Shown: positions 36,710-44,583 of the stretch, in pieces
How the letters are laid out: each line of letters begins with the position of its first letter
Numbering within the stretch: position 1 is the stretch's first letter
DNA from: Streptomyces pseudovenezuelae
Lineage (GTDB): Bacteria > Actinomycetota > Actinomycetes > Streptomycetales > Streptomycetaceae
Assembly: GCF_001513955.1 (NCBI RefSeq)
Contig: NZ_KQ948153.1
Coordinates: 219,678-283,677 of the forward strand
Length of the DNA: 64,000 nucleotides
Direction of reading: 5' to 3'
Position numbers and translations under genes: made by a program
Notes under the pieces: model-generated
What the model was told of the DNA's origin: nothing
The model's input: only the letters and a program-made list of their open reading frames with translations
The model's database searches: none

Positions 36710-37402
36710 ATGGGAGTTCGGCTCATGGTGGTCGACGACCACCGATTGCTCGCCGAGGCGTTGGCCTCGGCGCTGAAACTGCGCGGGCACCGGGTGCTCG
36801 CGGCGGCGGCGCCTGCCGCGGGGGCGGCGGAGCTGGTGATCAGCCGGGCGCCCGAGGTGTGCCTGCTGGGGACGGCCACGCCGGCCGAGCCGGGGATGTT
36901 CGACCCGGTCGTGAAGATCAAGCGGGAGCGGCCGCAGGTGGCGGTGCTGGTGCTGGGGCCGGTGCCGAGTCCTCGCGGGATCGCGGCCGCGTTCGCCGCG
37001 GGGGCCTCCGGTTATGTGCGGCACGACGAGCGGATCGAGGGCGTCGAGCGGGCGATCATGAAGGCTCGGGCGGGGGAGGCGGCCGTTGCTCCGCAGCTGC
37101 TCCAGGGGGCGTTCAGTGAGCTGCTGAATCCGGCGGCCCAGCCGGACGACGAGGGGCAGCGGTTGCTGCAGATGCTGACGCCCCGGGAGGTGGAGGTGCT
37201 GGTGCGGGTGGCCGACGGGGAGGACACGCGGCTCATCGCGGCGGGGATGGGGATAGCGCCGTCCACCGCGCGGACGCATGTGCAGCGGGTGCTGATGAAA
37301 CTGGGGGTGGGGTCCCGGTTGGAGGCGGCGGCGTTGGCTGCGCGGACGGGGTTGCTGGACCGGGCGGGGCCTGTGGCGCAGCCGCCGGTTGCTGGGCCGT
37401 GA
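36710..37402 (+). CDS. Orphan LuxR/NarL-type response regulator with degenerate receiver
   Basis: 230 aa from ATG 36710 (MGVRLMVVDDHR); ATG 36686 is in frame as an alternative. The receiver retains the acidic pair D9-D10 but the phospho-acceptor Asp is replaced by Gly54 (EVCLLG), and the conserved Lys is absent ('GYVRHDE'). The LuxR HTH is intact ('LTPREVEVLVRVADGEDTRLIAAGMGIAPSTARTHVQRVLMKLG'). Probably does not respond to phosphorylation. No kinase gene adjacent. The 217-bp upstream gap holds TAGCGT/TAGCTT boxes near 36585 but no gene. Confidence 0.88.
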   Translation: MGVRLMVVDDHRLLAEALASALKLRGHRVLAAAAPAAGAAELVISRAPEVCLLGTATPAEPGMFDPVVKIKRERPQVAVLVLGPVPSPRGIAAAFAAGASGYVRHDERIEGVERAIMKARAGEAAVAPQLLQGAFSELLNPAAQPDDEGQRLLQMLTPREVEVLVRVADGEDTRLIAAGMGIAPSTARTHVQRVLMKLGVGSRLEAAALAARTGLLDRAGPVAQPPVAGP

Positions 37403-37425
37403 CGCCGGTGGTGGCGGGCGTTTTT

Positions 37426-37651
37426 GCGCAGTTCCCCGCGCCCCTGGAGGGGCGGGTGGGTTGTGGGTCGGGGCCGGGGTGGGGGGTATCCGTCCTCGGT
37501 CCGGCGGCTCGGTCCCTCGAGTAGTGCCCTGTAACGGACGCCGGCCGCTGCGGGCGGACACCCCCCACCCCGTCCCCTTCTCGCCGTACCCGGCCAACGG
37601 TCCGTCGTGGCGTGCGTGACTTCACCCACTCAGGGGCGCGGGGAACTGCGC
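37426..37651. repeat. Nested inverted repeat bounded by the 20-bp interspersed motif
   Basis: The outer arms are GCGCAGTTCCCCGCGCCCCT at 37426-37445 and its exact complement at 37632-37651 (the match extends one more base on each). The inner arms are GGGGTGGGGGGT (37476-37487) and ACCCCCCACCCC (37560-37571). It occupies nearly all of the 292-bp non-coding gap between the response regulator and the small membrane protein. No ORF is supported inside. Could fold as a long cruciform/RNA hairpin or be a small non-autonomous element. Confidence 0.8.
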
Positions 37652-37694
37652 GATCAGCCACGACGGACGCGCAGTCGCCCCGCTAACCGAACCC

Positions 37695-37988
37695 CTAGGC
37701 GTCGTCGGGCTTCTCGTCCACCTTTGCAGGCGCCGCAGGCTTCAGCTTCAGCCAGATCAGGAAGAAGATGCCCAGGGCCAGCATGCCCAGGCCGGTCCAG
37801 AGGTTGATGTTGATGCCCTCCGACTTGTCGAGGGAGGAGTCGGAGGGGTTGATGCCGGCGATCGTCACGATGATGCCGTAGAGGACGAACAGGCCGCCGA
37901 TGATGCGGCGCAGGTCGAAGATGCGGGCCGCGGTGGCCGACTTGGCCTGGAGCTCGGTGACTTCCCGCTGGACGTCGTGTTCGGACAT
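37695..37988 (-). CDS. Small membrane protein, two transmembrane segments
   Basis: 97 aa from ATG 37988 (MSEHDVQREVTELQ). Two hydrophobic segments: 'IIGGLFVLYGIIVTIAGI' (~30-47) and 'LWTGLGMLALGIFFLIWL' (~64-81), with a charged Ala/Pro-rich tail. It follows the symporter gene by 21 bp in the same direction and is probably co-transcribed; it may be an accessory subunit. No family recognised. Confidence 0.8.
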   Translation of the reverse strand: MSEHDVQREVTELQAKSATAARIFDLRRIIGGLFVLYGIIVTIAGINPSDSSLDKSEGININLWTGLGMLALGIFFLIWLKLKPAAPAKVDEKPDDA

Positions 37989-38009
37989 GGTTCCTCAATC
38001 CTCCCGCGG

Positions 38010-39707
38010 TCAGAACGAGAACGGGATGTAGCAGGCGGCCGCGAGGACGATCGCACCCCAGCCCAGCAGGGCCGGCCTGCGGTACCAGGCGTCGTCCCCG
38101 ACGGCGGGCGGCTCGGACATGCCGGGGGACGTCGTGCCGTAGACGAGGCCCTGGAGTTCCTCGGCGGGCTTGGGGGCCGTGAAGAGGGACACGGCGATCA
38201 TGACCACCCCGCCGGCCACGAAGCCGACGATCGCCGAGACGAAGTTGGCGCCCTGGTCGGTGGGGATGTCGATGATGCCCTGCTTGTAGATCCAGAAGTA
38301 GTTCACCATCGCCGCGACCGTGCCGGCCAGCAGGCCCCAGAAGCCCGACTTCACGGACGCGCGCTTCCAGAACATGCCGACGATGAAGACGACGAACATC
38401 GGCACGTTGAAGAAGGAGAACAGCGTCTGGAGGTAGCTCATGATGTTCGAGAAGGAGGAGGCCAGGAAGGCCGTTCCGACGGACGCGCAGACGCCGATCA
38501 CCGTGATCAGGCGGCCGAAGCGGACGTAGTACTCGTCCTCGCGGCCCTTCTCGACGTAGCGGCCCCAGATGTCGTTCGTGAACACCGTGTTGAAGGAGGA
38601 GACGTTGGCCGCCATGCCGGCCATGAAGGCGGCCAGGAGGCCCGTCACCGCGATGCCGAGGACGCCGTTCGGCAGGAGCTGTTCCATCAGGTACGGGATG
38701 GCGTCGTTGTACTGGTAGCCCGAGTCGGTGGTGCCGAAGCCGGGGATCAGGGCCGCCGCCACCAGGCCCGGGATCATCACCAGGAACACGATGAAGATCT
38801 TCGGGTACGCGGCGATCAGCGGGGTGCGCTGGGCCGCGGAGAGGTTCTTCGCGGAGAGCGCTCGCTGGACCTCCGCGAAGTTCGTCGTCCAGTAGCCGAA
38901 GGACAGCACGAAGCCCAGTCCCAGCACGATCGTCAGCCAGTTCGCGCCCAGCGGGTTCGCGCTGCCGATGCCCGTGCCGCCCCACGCGGTCGTGAAGTTC
39001 GCCCCGTGCTGCGCCGTCAGTTTGTCCGTGAGGCCGCCCCAGCCGCCGACCTTCTTCAGGCCGAGGACGACCAGGGGGATCAGGGCCGCGAGGATCACGA
39101 AGAACTGGAGGACCTCGTTGTAGATCGCGGAGGAGAGGCCGCCGAGGGTGATGTAGGCGAGGACGAAGGCGCCCGCGACCACGATGGCCACCCATTGCGG
39201 CCAGCCCAGCAGGGCCTCCACGACGATCGCCAGGGCGTAGAGGTTCACGCCGGCGATCAGGATGGCCGCGAAGGCGAACAGCGCCGAGCTGAGCAGGTGG
39301 GCCCACTTGTCGAAGCGCAGCAGGAGCATCTCGGGGACCGAGCGCACCTTGCTGCCGTAGTAGAAGGGCATCATCACCAGGCCGAGGAAGACCATGGCCG
39401 GGATGGCGCCGATCCAGTACCAGTGGACCGTGTAGGCGCCGTACTGGGCGCTGTTGGCGGCCATACCGAGGATCTCCGTCGCCGCCAGGTTGGCTGAGAT
39501 GAAGGCGAGACCCGTGATCCAGGCCGGCAGTGAGCGGCCGGAGAGAAAGAAGTCCAGGCTCGTCTTCACCGACCTGCGGGCCGCGAAGCCGATGCCGAGG
39601 ACGACGACGAAGTAGATGCCGAGGATCGTGTAGTCGAGCCAGTTGGTGGGGAGCCGGAGCTCGGCAGCCAGGTATGCGCCTTTTGTGGGGGATTGCATAG
39701 TCAGCAA
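38010..39707 (-). CDS. Sodium:solute symporter (SSS/SGLT family)
   Basis: 565 aa with about 14 membrane helices. SSS signatures: 'RRSVKTSLDFFLSGRSLPAWITG', 'ANLAATEILGMAANSAQYG' with Na+-site residues, and 'AAFMAGMAANVSSFNTVFTNDIWG'. Closest in feel to SGLT/vSGLT sugar transporters, so galactose or glucose uptake fits its divergence from galTEK (inference). The start is TTG 39707 with GAGGTG 5 nt upstream; ATG 39698 is 14 nt from that site and is the alternative. Confidence 0.9.
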   Translation of the reverse strand: MLTMQSPTKGAYLAAELRLPTNWLDYTILGIYFVVVLGIGFAARRSVKTSLDFFLSGRSLPAWITGLAFISANLAATEILGMAANSAQYGAYTVHWYWIGAIPAMVFLGLVMMPFYYGSKVRSVPEMLLLRFDKWAHLLSSALFAFAAILIAGVNLYALAIVVEALLGWPQWVAIVVAGAFVLAYITLGGLSSAIYNEVLQFFVILAALIPLVVLGLKKVGGWGGLTDKLTAQHGANFTTAWGGTGIGSANPLGANWLTIVLGLGFVLSFGYWTTNFAEVQRALSAKNLSAAQRTPLIAAYPKIFIVFLVMIPGLVAAALIPGFGTTDSGYQYNDAIPYLMEQLLPNGVLGIAVTGLLAAFMAGMAANVSSFNTVFTNDIWGRYVEKGREDEYYVRFGRLITVIGVCASVGTAFLASSFSNIMSYLQTLFSFFNVPMFVVFIVGMFWKRASVKSGFWGLLAGTVAAMVNYFWIYKQGIIDIPTDQGANFVSAIVGFVAGGVVMIAVSLFTAPKPAEELQGLVYGTTSPGMSEPPAVGDDAWYRRPALLGWGAIVLAAACYIPFSF

Positions 39708-39763
39708 TTGAACACCTCGACTGATGCGCTTTGTTTGATTCCGATGTTGACGTGGGTGGGCGG

Positions 39764-39793
39764 TTATGGTTACTTGTGTTTAGTTATGTTTGA
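39764..39793. promoter_or_regulatory. Phased 10-bp direct repeats in the gal/symporter divergent promoter
   Basis: TTATGGTTAC, TTGTGTTTAG and TTATGTTTGA follow each other without gap at one helical turn spacing. A further TGTTTGA lies at 39732-39738. This A/T-rich run is conspicuous in the genome and lies just before the galT ribosome-binding site AAGGAG. It is the position of the galactose-inducible galP1 promoter known in S. lividans/coelicolor; repressor identity is not determined. Confidence 0.55.
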
Positions 39794-39809
39794 GTGAAGG
39801 AGTCCAGCG

Positions 39810-40871
39810 GTGAAGAAGACCTCGACCCGGCTGGCCGACGGTCGCGAGCTCATCTACTACGACCTGCGCGACGACACCGTCCGCGACGCCGTGGACCGAC
39901 GTCCGCTGGAGCGGACTGTCACCACGTCCGAGGTTCGTCGGGATCCGCTGCTCGGCGACTCCGTGGCCATCGCCTCGCACCGACAGGGGCGCATCTACCA
40001 CCCGCCGAAGGACGAGTGCCCGCTGTGTCCCTCGCAGGGTGAGCGACTGAGCGAGATCCCGGACTCGTCGTACGACGCCGTGGTCTTCGAGAACCGTTTC
40101 CCCTCGCTGGCCGGCGACTCGGGGCGCTGTGAGGTCGTCTGCTTCACCTCCGACCACAACGCCTCCTTCGCGGATCTGACCGAGGAGCAGGCGCGGCTCG
40201 TCCTGGACGCATGGACCGACCGGACGTCGGAGCTGTCGCATCTGCCCTCCGTGGAGCAGGTCTTCTGTTTCGAGAACCGGGGTGCGGAGATCGGTGTGAC
40301 ACTGGGTCACCCGCACGGCCAGATCTACGCCTACCCCTTCACCACCCCACGCACCGCCCTGATGCTGCGTTCTCTCGCGGCCCACAAGGAGGCGACCGGA
40401 GGGGAGAACCTCTTCGACGCCGTCGTGGAGAGCGAGCTCGCCGGCGAGCGGGTCGTCCTGGAGAGCGAGCACTGGGTCGCCTTCGTGCCCTACGCGGCGC
40501 ACTGGCCGTACGAGGTGCACCTGTATCCGAAGCGCCGGGTGCCGGACCTGCTCGGGCTCGACGAGGAGGCCCGCACAGAGTTCCCCAAGGTCTATCTGGA
40601 ACTCTTGAGGCGCTTCGACCGGATCTTCGGGGAGAACGAGCCTCCTACGCCCTACATCGCCGCCTGGCACCAGGCGCCGTTCGGGGCGCTGGAGGAGTTC
40701 GAGGGCGTGAGCCGTGACGACTTCGCCCTGCACCTCGAGCTTTTCACCATTCGTCGTACGTCCGGCAAGCTGAAGTTCCTCGCGGGCTCCGAGTCGGGCA
40801 TGAACGTCTTCATCAACGACATCCGTCCGGAGGCCGCGGCACAGCGACTGCGAGAGGTAGCGAGTTCATGA
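39810..40871 (+). CDS. galT: Galactose-1-phosphate uridylyltransferase GalT
   Basis: 353 aa from GTG 39810. Active-site 'TLGHPHGQIYAYPF' with the His-Pro-His nucleophile, zinc-region 'DECPLCPS', and 'ENRFPSLAG'. Second enzyme of the Leloir pathway: Gal-1-P + UDP-Glc to UDP-Gal + Glc-1-P. First gene of galTEK; its stop overlaps galE (ATGA). Confidence 0.96.
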   Translation: MKKTSTRLADGRELIYYDLRDDTVRDAVDRRPLERTVTTSEVRRDPLLGDSVAIASHRQGRIYHPPKDECPLCPSQGERLSEIPDSSYDAVVFENRFPSLAGDSGRCEVVCFTSDHNASFADLTEEQARLVLDAWTDRTSELSHLPSVEQVFCFENRGAEIGVTLGHPHGQIYAYPFTTPRTALMLRSLAAHKEATGGENLFDAVVESELAGERVVLESEHWVAFVPYAAHWPYEVHLYPKRRVPDLLGLDEEARTEFPKVYLELLRRFDRIFGENEPPTPYIAAWHQAPFGALEEFEGVSRDDFALHLELFTIRRTSGKLKFLAGSESGMNVFINDIRPEAAAQRLREVASS

Positions 40872-41830
40872 AGTACCTGGTGACAGGTGGCGCGGGGTAT
40901 GTCGGCGGGGTCGTGGCCCAGCATCTGCTGGAGGCGGGGCACGAGGTCGTCGTCCTCGACAACCTCTCCACCGGCTTCCGCGAGGGCGTTCCCGCCGGGG
41001 CCGCCTTCGTCGAGGGCGACATCCGCGACGCGGCCAAGTGGCTGGACTCCTCCTTCGATGGCGTGCTGCACTTCGCCGCGTTCTCGCAGGTCGGCGAGTC
41101 GGTCGTGAAGCCCGAGAAGTACTGGGACAACAACGTCGGCGGGACCATGGCGCTGCTCGGCGCCATGCGCGAGGCCGGCGTGAAGAAGCTCGTCTTCTCC
41201 TCCACCGCCGCCACCTACGGGGAGCCCGAGGAGGTGCCGATCGTCGAGTCCGCGCCGACCCGGCCGACCAACCCCTACGGCGCCTCCAAGCTCGCCGTCG
41301 ACTTCATGATCACCAGCGAGGCGAACGCCCACGGCCTCGGCGCGGTGTCCCTGCGCTACTTCAACGTCGCCGGCGCCTACGGCGACCAGGGCGAGCGGCA
41401 CGACCCCGAGTCGCACCTCATCCCGCTGGTCCTCCAGGTCGCGCAGGGCAGGCGCGAGGCGATCTCCGTCTTCGGCGAGGACTACCCGACCCCGGACGGC
41501 ACCTGCGTCCGCGACTACATCCACGTCGCCGACCTCGCCGACGCCCACCTGCTGGCCCTGAAGGCGGCGACGCCGGGCGAGCACCTCATCTGCAACCTCG
41601 GCAACGGCGAGGGCTTCTCCGTCCGCCAGGTCATCGAGACCGTCCGCCAGGTCACCGGCCACCCGATCCCCGAGGTCGTGGCCCCGCGCCGGGCCGGCGA
41701 CCCGGCCACCCTGGTCGCCTCCGCCGCCACCGCCCGCGAGAAGCTGGGCTGGAACCCGTCCCGCGCGGATCTCGCGGGGATCGTCGCGGACGCCTGGAAG
41801 TTCGCACAGAGCATCGCAAGGGAGCAGTAG
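40868..41830 (+). CDS. galE: UDP-glucose 4-epimerase GalE
   Basis: 320 aa. NAD-binding GGAGYVGG at the N-terminus, 'FSSTAATYGEP' with the catalytic Ser/Thr, and Y-G-A-S-K for the Tyr/Lys pair. It interconverts UDP-galactose and UDP-glucose. It overlaps galT by 4 bp and galK by 1 bp. The second, constitutive galP2 promoter described for S. lividans just upstream of galE cannot be confirmed by eye. Confidence 0.96.
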   Translation: MKYLVTGGAGYVGGVVAQHLLEAGHEVVVLDNLSTGFREGVPAGAAFVEGDIRDAAKWLDSSFDGVLHFAAFSQVGESVVKPEKYWDNNVGGTMALLGAMREAGVKKLVFSSTAATYGEPEEVPIVESAPTRPTNPYGASKLAVDFMITSEANAHGLGAVSLRYFNVAGAYGDQGERHDPESHLIPLVLQVAQGRREAISVFGEDYPTPDGTCVRDYIHVADLADAHLLALKAATPGEHLICNLGNGEGFSVRQVIETVRQVTGHPIPEVVAPRRAGDPATLVASAATAREKLGWNPSRADLAGIVADAWKFAQSIAREQ

Positions 41831-42984
41831 TGGCGGCACAGCAGGTCCGGGACGGTTTCACCGAGCTGTACGGAACCGAGCCCGAGGGGGTCTGGTCGGC
41901 ACCGGGCCGCGTCAACCTCATCGGTGAGCACACCGACTACAACGACGGCTTCGTGATGCCCTTCGCGCTGCCGCACACCGCCGTCGCGGCCGTCTCCCGG
42001 CGCACGGACGGCGTCCTGCGGCTGCACTCGGCCGACGTCGAGGGCGGTGTCGTCGAGCTGCGCCTGGACGACCTCGCCCCCGAGAGCGACCGGAACTGGA
42101 CCGCCTACCCGGCCGGTGTCGTCTGGGCACTGCGCGAGGCCGGGCACCCGGTCACCGGCGCGGACGTCCATCTCGCCTCGACGGTCCCGGCGGGTGCGGG
42201 CCTGTCCTCCTCGGCGGCCCTGGAGGTCGTCGTCGCGCTCGCGCTGAACGACCTGTACGACCTCGGCCTCCAGCGCTGGCAGCTGGCCCGGCTGTGCCAG
42301 CGCGCCGAGAACGTCTACGTCGGCGCCCCCACCGGGATCATGGACCAGACGGCCTCCGCCTGCTGCGAGACCGGCCACGCCCTGTTCCTCGACACCCGGG
42401 ACCTCTCCCAGAAGCAGATCCCCTTCGACCTCGCCGCCGAGGGCATGGTCCTGCTCGTCGTCGACACCCGCGTCAAGCACGCCCACAACGAGGGCGAGTA
42501 CGGCAAGCGCCGCGCGGGCTGCGAGCGGGGCGCGGCCCTGCTGGGCGTGGACGCGCTGCGGGACATCCCCTACGGCGAGCTCGACGCGGCCCTCAAGAGG
42601 CTCGGCGACGACGAGGAGGCCGTACGCCTGGTGCGGCACGTGGTCACCGAGGACGAGCGGGTCGAGAAGGTCGTCGCCCTGCTGGAGTCGGGCGAGACCC
42701 GCGCGATCGGCCCGGTGCTGATCGCGGGCCACACCTCGCTGCGCGACGACTTCCGGATCTCCTGCCCGGAGCTGGACCTGGTCGTCGACACGGCCCTCGC
42801 CTCGGGCGCCCTGGGCGCGCGGATGACCGGCGGCGGCTTCGGCGGCTCGGCGATCGTGCTGGCGGAGGCGGCCGACGTGGAACCCCTCACCAAGGCAATC
42901 CAAGAGGCTTTCGCCGCAGCGGAGTTCACCGCTCCGCGGGTGTTCGAGGCAGTGCCCTCGGCAGGGGCGCGACGCCTGGTCTGA
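41830..42984 (+). CDS. galK: Galactokinase GalK
   Basis: 384 aa from GTG 41830. The galactokinase signature 'GRVNLIGEHTDYNDGFVMPFALP' is at ~25-47, the GHMP ATP loop is 'VPAGAGLSSSAALEV', and the C-terminal 'GARMTGGGFGGSAIVL' completes the fold. Phosphorylates galactose at C1. Last gene of the operon, with a 9-bp-stem hairpin downstream. Confidence 0.96.
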   Translation: MAAQQVRDGFTELYGTEPEGVWSAPGRVNLIGEHTDYNDGFVMPFALPHTAVAAVSRRTDGVLRLHSADVEGGVVELRLDDLAPESDRNWTAYPAGVVWALREAGHPVTGADVHLASTVPAGAGLSSSAALEVVVALALNDLYDLGLQRWQLARLCQRAENVYVGAPTGIMDQTASACCETGHALFLDTRDLSQKQIPFDLAAEGMVLLVVDTRVKHAHNEGEYGKRRAGCERGAALLGVDALRDIPYGELDAALKRLGDDEEAVRLVRHVVTEDERVEKVVALLESGETRAIGPVLIAGHTSLRDDFRISCPELDLVVDTALASGALGARMTGGGFGGSAIVLAEAADVEPLTKAIQEAFAAAEFTAPRVFEAVPSAGARRLV

Positions 42985-43004
42985 GACCGGCTGACCGCTG
43001 TTTT

Positions 43005-43038
43005 GCCCGGCTTGATCCGAACTTGGGGAAAGCCGGGC
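43005..43038 (+). terminator. Possible weak terminator after galTEK
   Basis: GCCCGGCTT (43005-43013) pairs perfectly with AAGCCGGGC (43030-43038) across a 16-nt loop, 20 bp after the galK stop. Confidence 0.45.
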
Positions 43039-43060
43039 CTCTCCCTGACATACGCCCCAG

Positions 43061-43066
43061 TAGCGT
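43061..43066 (+). promoter_or_regulatory. -10-like box of leaderless membrane-protein gene
   Basis: TAGCGT followed by CGGAGC (6 nt) and GTG 43073. Confidence 0.45.
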
Positions 43067-43072
43067 CGGAGC

Positions 43073-43861
43073 GTGAGTCGAGGGCGTCTTCGCATCCTGT
43101 CGGCGATCGGCATCGGCTGCTACGCGCTCGCCGCGATCGTCGGCTTCTTCCTCCTGGCGGACGACCAGGGCTACGGACTCCTGGTGCCCCTGTGGATCGC
43201 GCACGGGGTGCTCCTCGCCCTGCTGCTGACGAGGCTGTGCGCGGACGAGACGGGCCTGACCGCGGCGCTGCTGGTGGTCGGGGCCTCGCTGGTGGCCGTG
43301 TACATCGCCGACCTGGCCCGCGACGACCTCACCCTGGAACGGCGGGGCGAACGGGTCACCGCCACCGTGGTCAGGGACTGGCCCGCCCCGGACCGGGGGC
43401 GCGAGGCGGACACCTACGACTACGCCCTCGCGCGCCGCGACGGCACCAGGCTCCCGGGCCCCGCCCTGCGGGCCGGATCCGGCCGCTTCGCCGTCGGGCA
43501 GAGCGTCACCGTGCTCGCGGACCCCGAGGGCGTCCTGCGTCCCCGGATCCCGGGCGACACGGACGCGACCGGTGACGTCCTGGGGGTGGGGGTGTGCGCG
43601 CTGATCGCCCTGGGCATCGTCGCGGCCACGGGCCGCCGGGGCGCGACCGTCGCCCGGCGGCGGGAGGAGCGGGCCAGGGTCGAGGAACAGGAGCACACGC
43701 TCCGCGAGGCACTGCGCACGGCCTCGGCCGACGACCACGGCTTCGTCGAGGTGCATCCCGCGCACTACCCCGACGTCCCCCACCGTCGCGCGGCCGGCAT
43801 CGCCGGGGAGCTGGGTCTGCAGCCGGCGGACGAGCCCGGCTCGTGGCGTTTCAGACGGTGA
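43073..43861 (+). CDS. Membrane protein of unknown function
   Basis: 262 aa from GTG 43073. Three N-terminal hydrophobic segments ('ILSAIGIGCYALAAIVGFFLLA', 'LVPLWIAHGVLLALLL', 'AALLVVGASLVAVYIADLA'), a ~75-residue domain resembling DUF3592-type OB/beta modules ('GERVTATVVRDW', 'VGQSVTVLADPEGVLRPRI'), a fourth helix ('LGVGVCALIALGIVAAT') and a charged cytosolic tail. Function unknown. The last 11 bp overlap the convergent GNAT gene. Confidence 0.75.
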   Translation: MSRGRLRILSAIGIGCYALAAIVGFFLLADDQGYGLLVPLWIAHGVLLALLLTRLCADETGLTAALLVVGASLVAVYIADLARDDLTLERRGERVTATVVRDWPAPDRGREADTYDYALARRDGTRLPGPALRAGSGRFAVGQSVTVLADPEGVLRPRIPGDTDATGDVLGVGVCALIALGIVAATGRRGATVARRREERARVEEQEHTLREALRTASADDHGFVEVHPAHYPDVPHRRAAGIAGELGLQPADEPGSWRFRR

Positions 43862-44309
43862 GGTGCTTGGTGAGGGTGTACTCCGTGCCCCCCGGCGGAT
43901 AGTCCGGGATCACACACACCACCTCGTACCCCTGCTTCTTGTAGAACTCCGGCGCCTGGAAGTCCCAGGTCTCCAGGCGTACGGAGGTGCAGCCCCGCGC
44001 GCGACGCGCCATCCGCTCCGCCCGTGCGAGCAACTGCGAACCCAGGCCCGTCCCGCGGTGCCGCTCGTCCACCCACAGGTAGGTCACGTGCAGCCAGCTC
44101 GTCCAGGTGTGGCCGACCAGCCCGCCCGCGAGGGCGCCGGAGTCGTCCAACGCCCAGACATGGAGCGGAAGTTCGCGTTCACCTGGGGTTCCGCGCAGCG
44201 CCCGCAGGACCGGGGAGGCGGCCGTGTTGGTGTCCCGCAGCCGTTTGCGGAGCAGATCCTGCCGGGCTTTGTCGACTTCTGTCTCCAGACGAAACATGCG
44301 GCTCACCAT
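43851..44309 (-). CDS. GNAT-family N-acetyltransferase
   Basis: 152 aa from ATG 44309; ATG 44297 has a better GGTGAG site and is the alternative. The acetyl-CoA loop 'DERHRGTGLGSQLLARAE' and 'GYEVVCVIPDYPPG' near the end support the family. Substrate unknown. Confidence 0.86.
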   Translation of the reverse strand: MVSRMFRLETEVDKARQDLLRKRLRDTNTAASPVLRALRGTPGERELPLHVWALDDSGALAGGLVGHTWTSWLHVTYLWVDERHRGTGLGSQLLARAERMARRARGCTSVRLETWDFQAPEFYKKQGYEVVCVIPDYPPGGTEYTLTKHLTV

Positions 44310-44376
44310 AAACGCAGCGGACAGCCAGTTCTGCAAATAACCTTCCGCTCCTGCCCCCCGGCCGTACCCTGATGAA

Positions 44377-44400
44377 CAGCACCGGTGGGGGCCGGTGCTG
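44377..44400 (+). promoter_or_regulatory. Perfect 9-bp hairpin at the 5' end of the response-regulator transcript
   Basis: CAGCACCGG-TGGGGG-CCGGTGCTG lies about 185 bp before GTG 44584 and shortly after a TACCCT -10 candidate (44366-44371). It is a leader hairpin or attenuator; the 274-bp gap holds no other gene. Confidence 0.4.
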
Positions 44401-44583
44401 ATCAGGGGGCGAGACGGTCGGGTACGACGCCCGAAGTGGGGGTAGCAGTTCTTGCGCGGCGGCGGCCGTGCGGCCATCGTGCTTCGGGCGGTCGTACCCG
44501 CGGCGGTGTCGTCTCCCGAGTCGTCCTCAGACGAAGACGATGGGGTATCCCCTGCTCTTCGAGAGCTTGGGGAAGGGGGTTTC

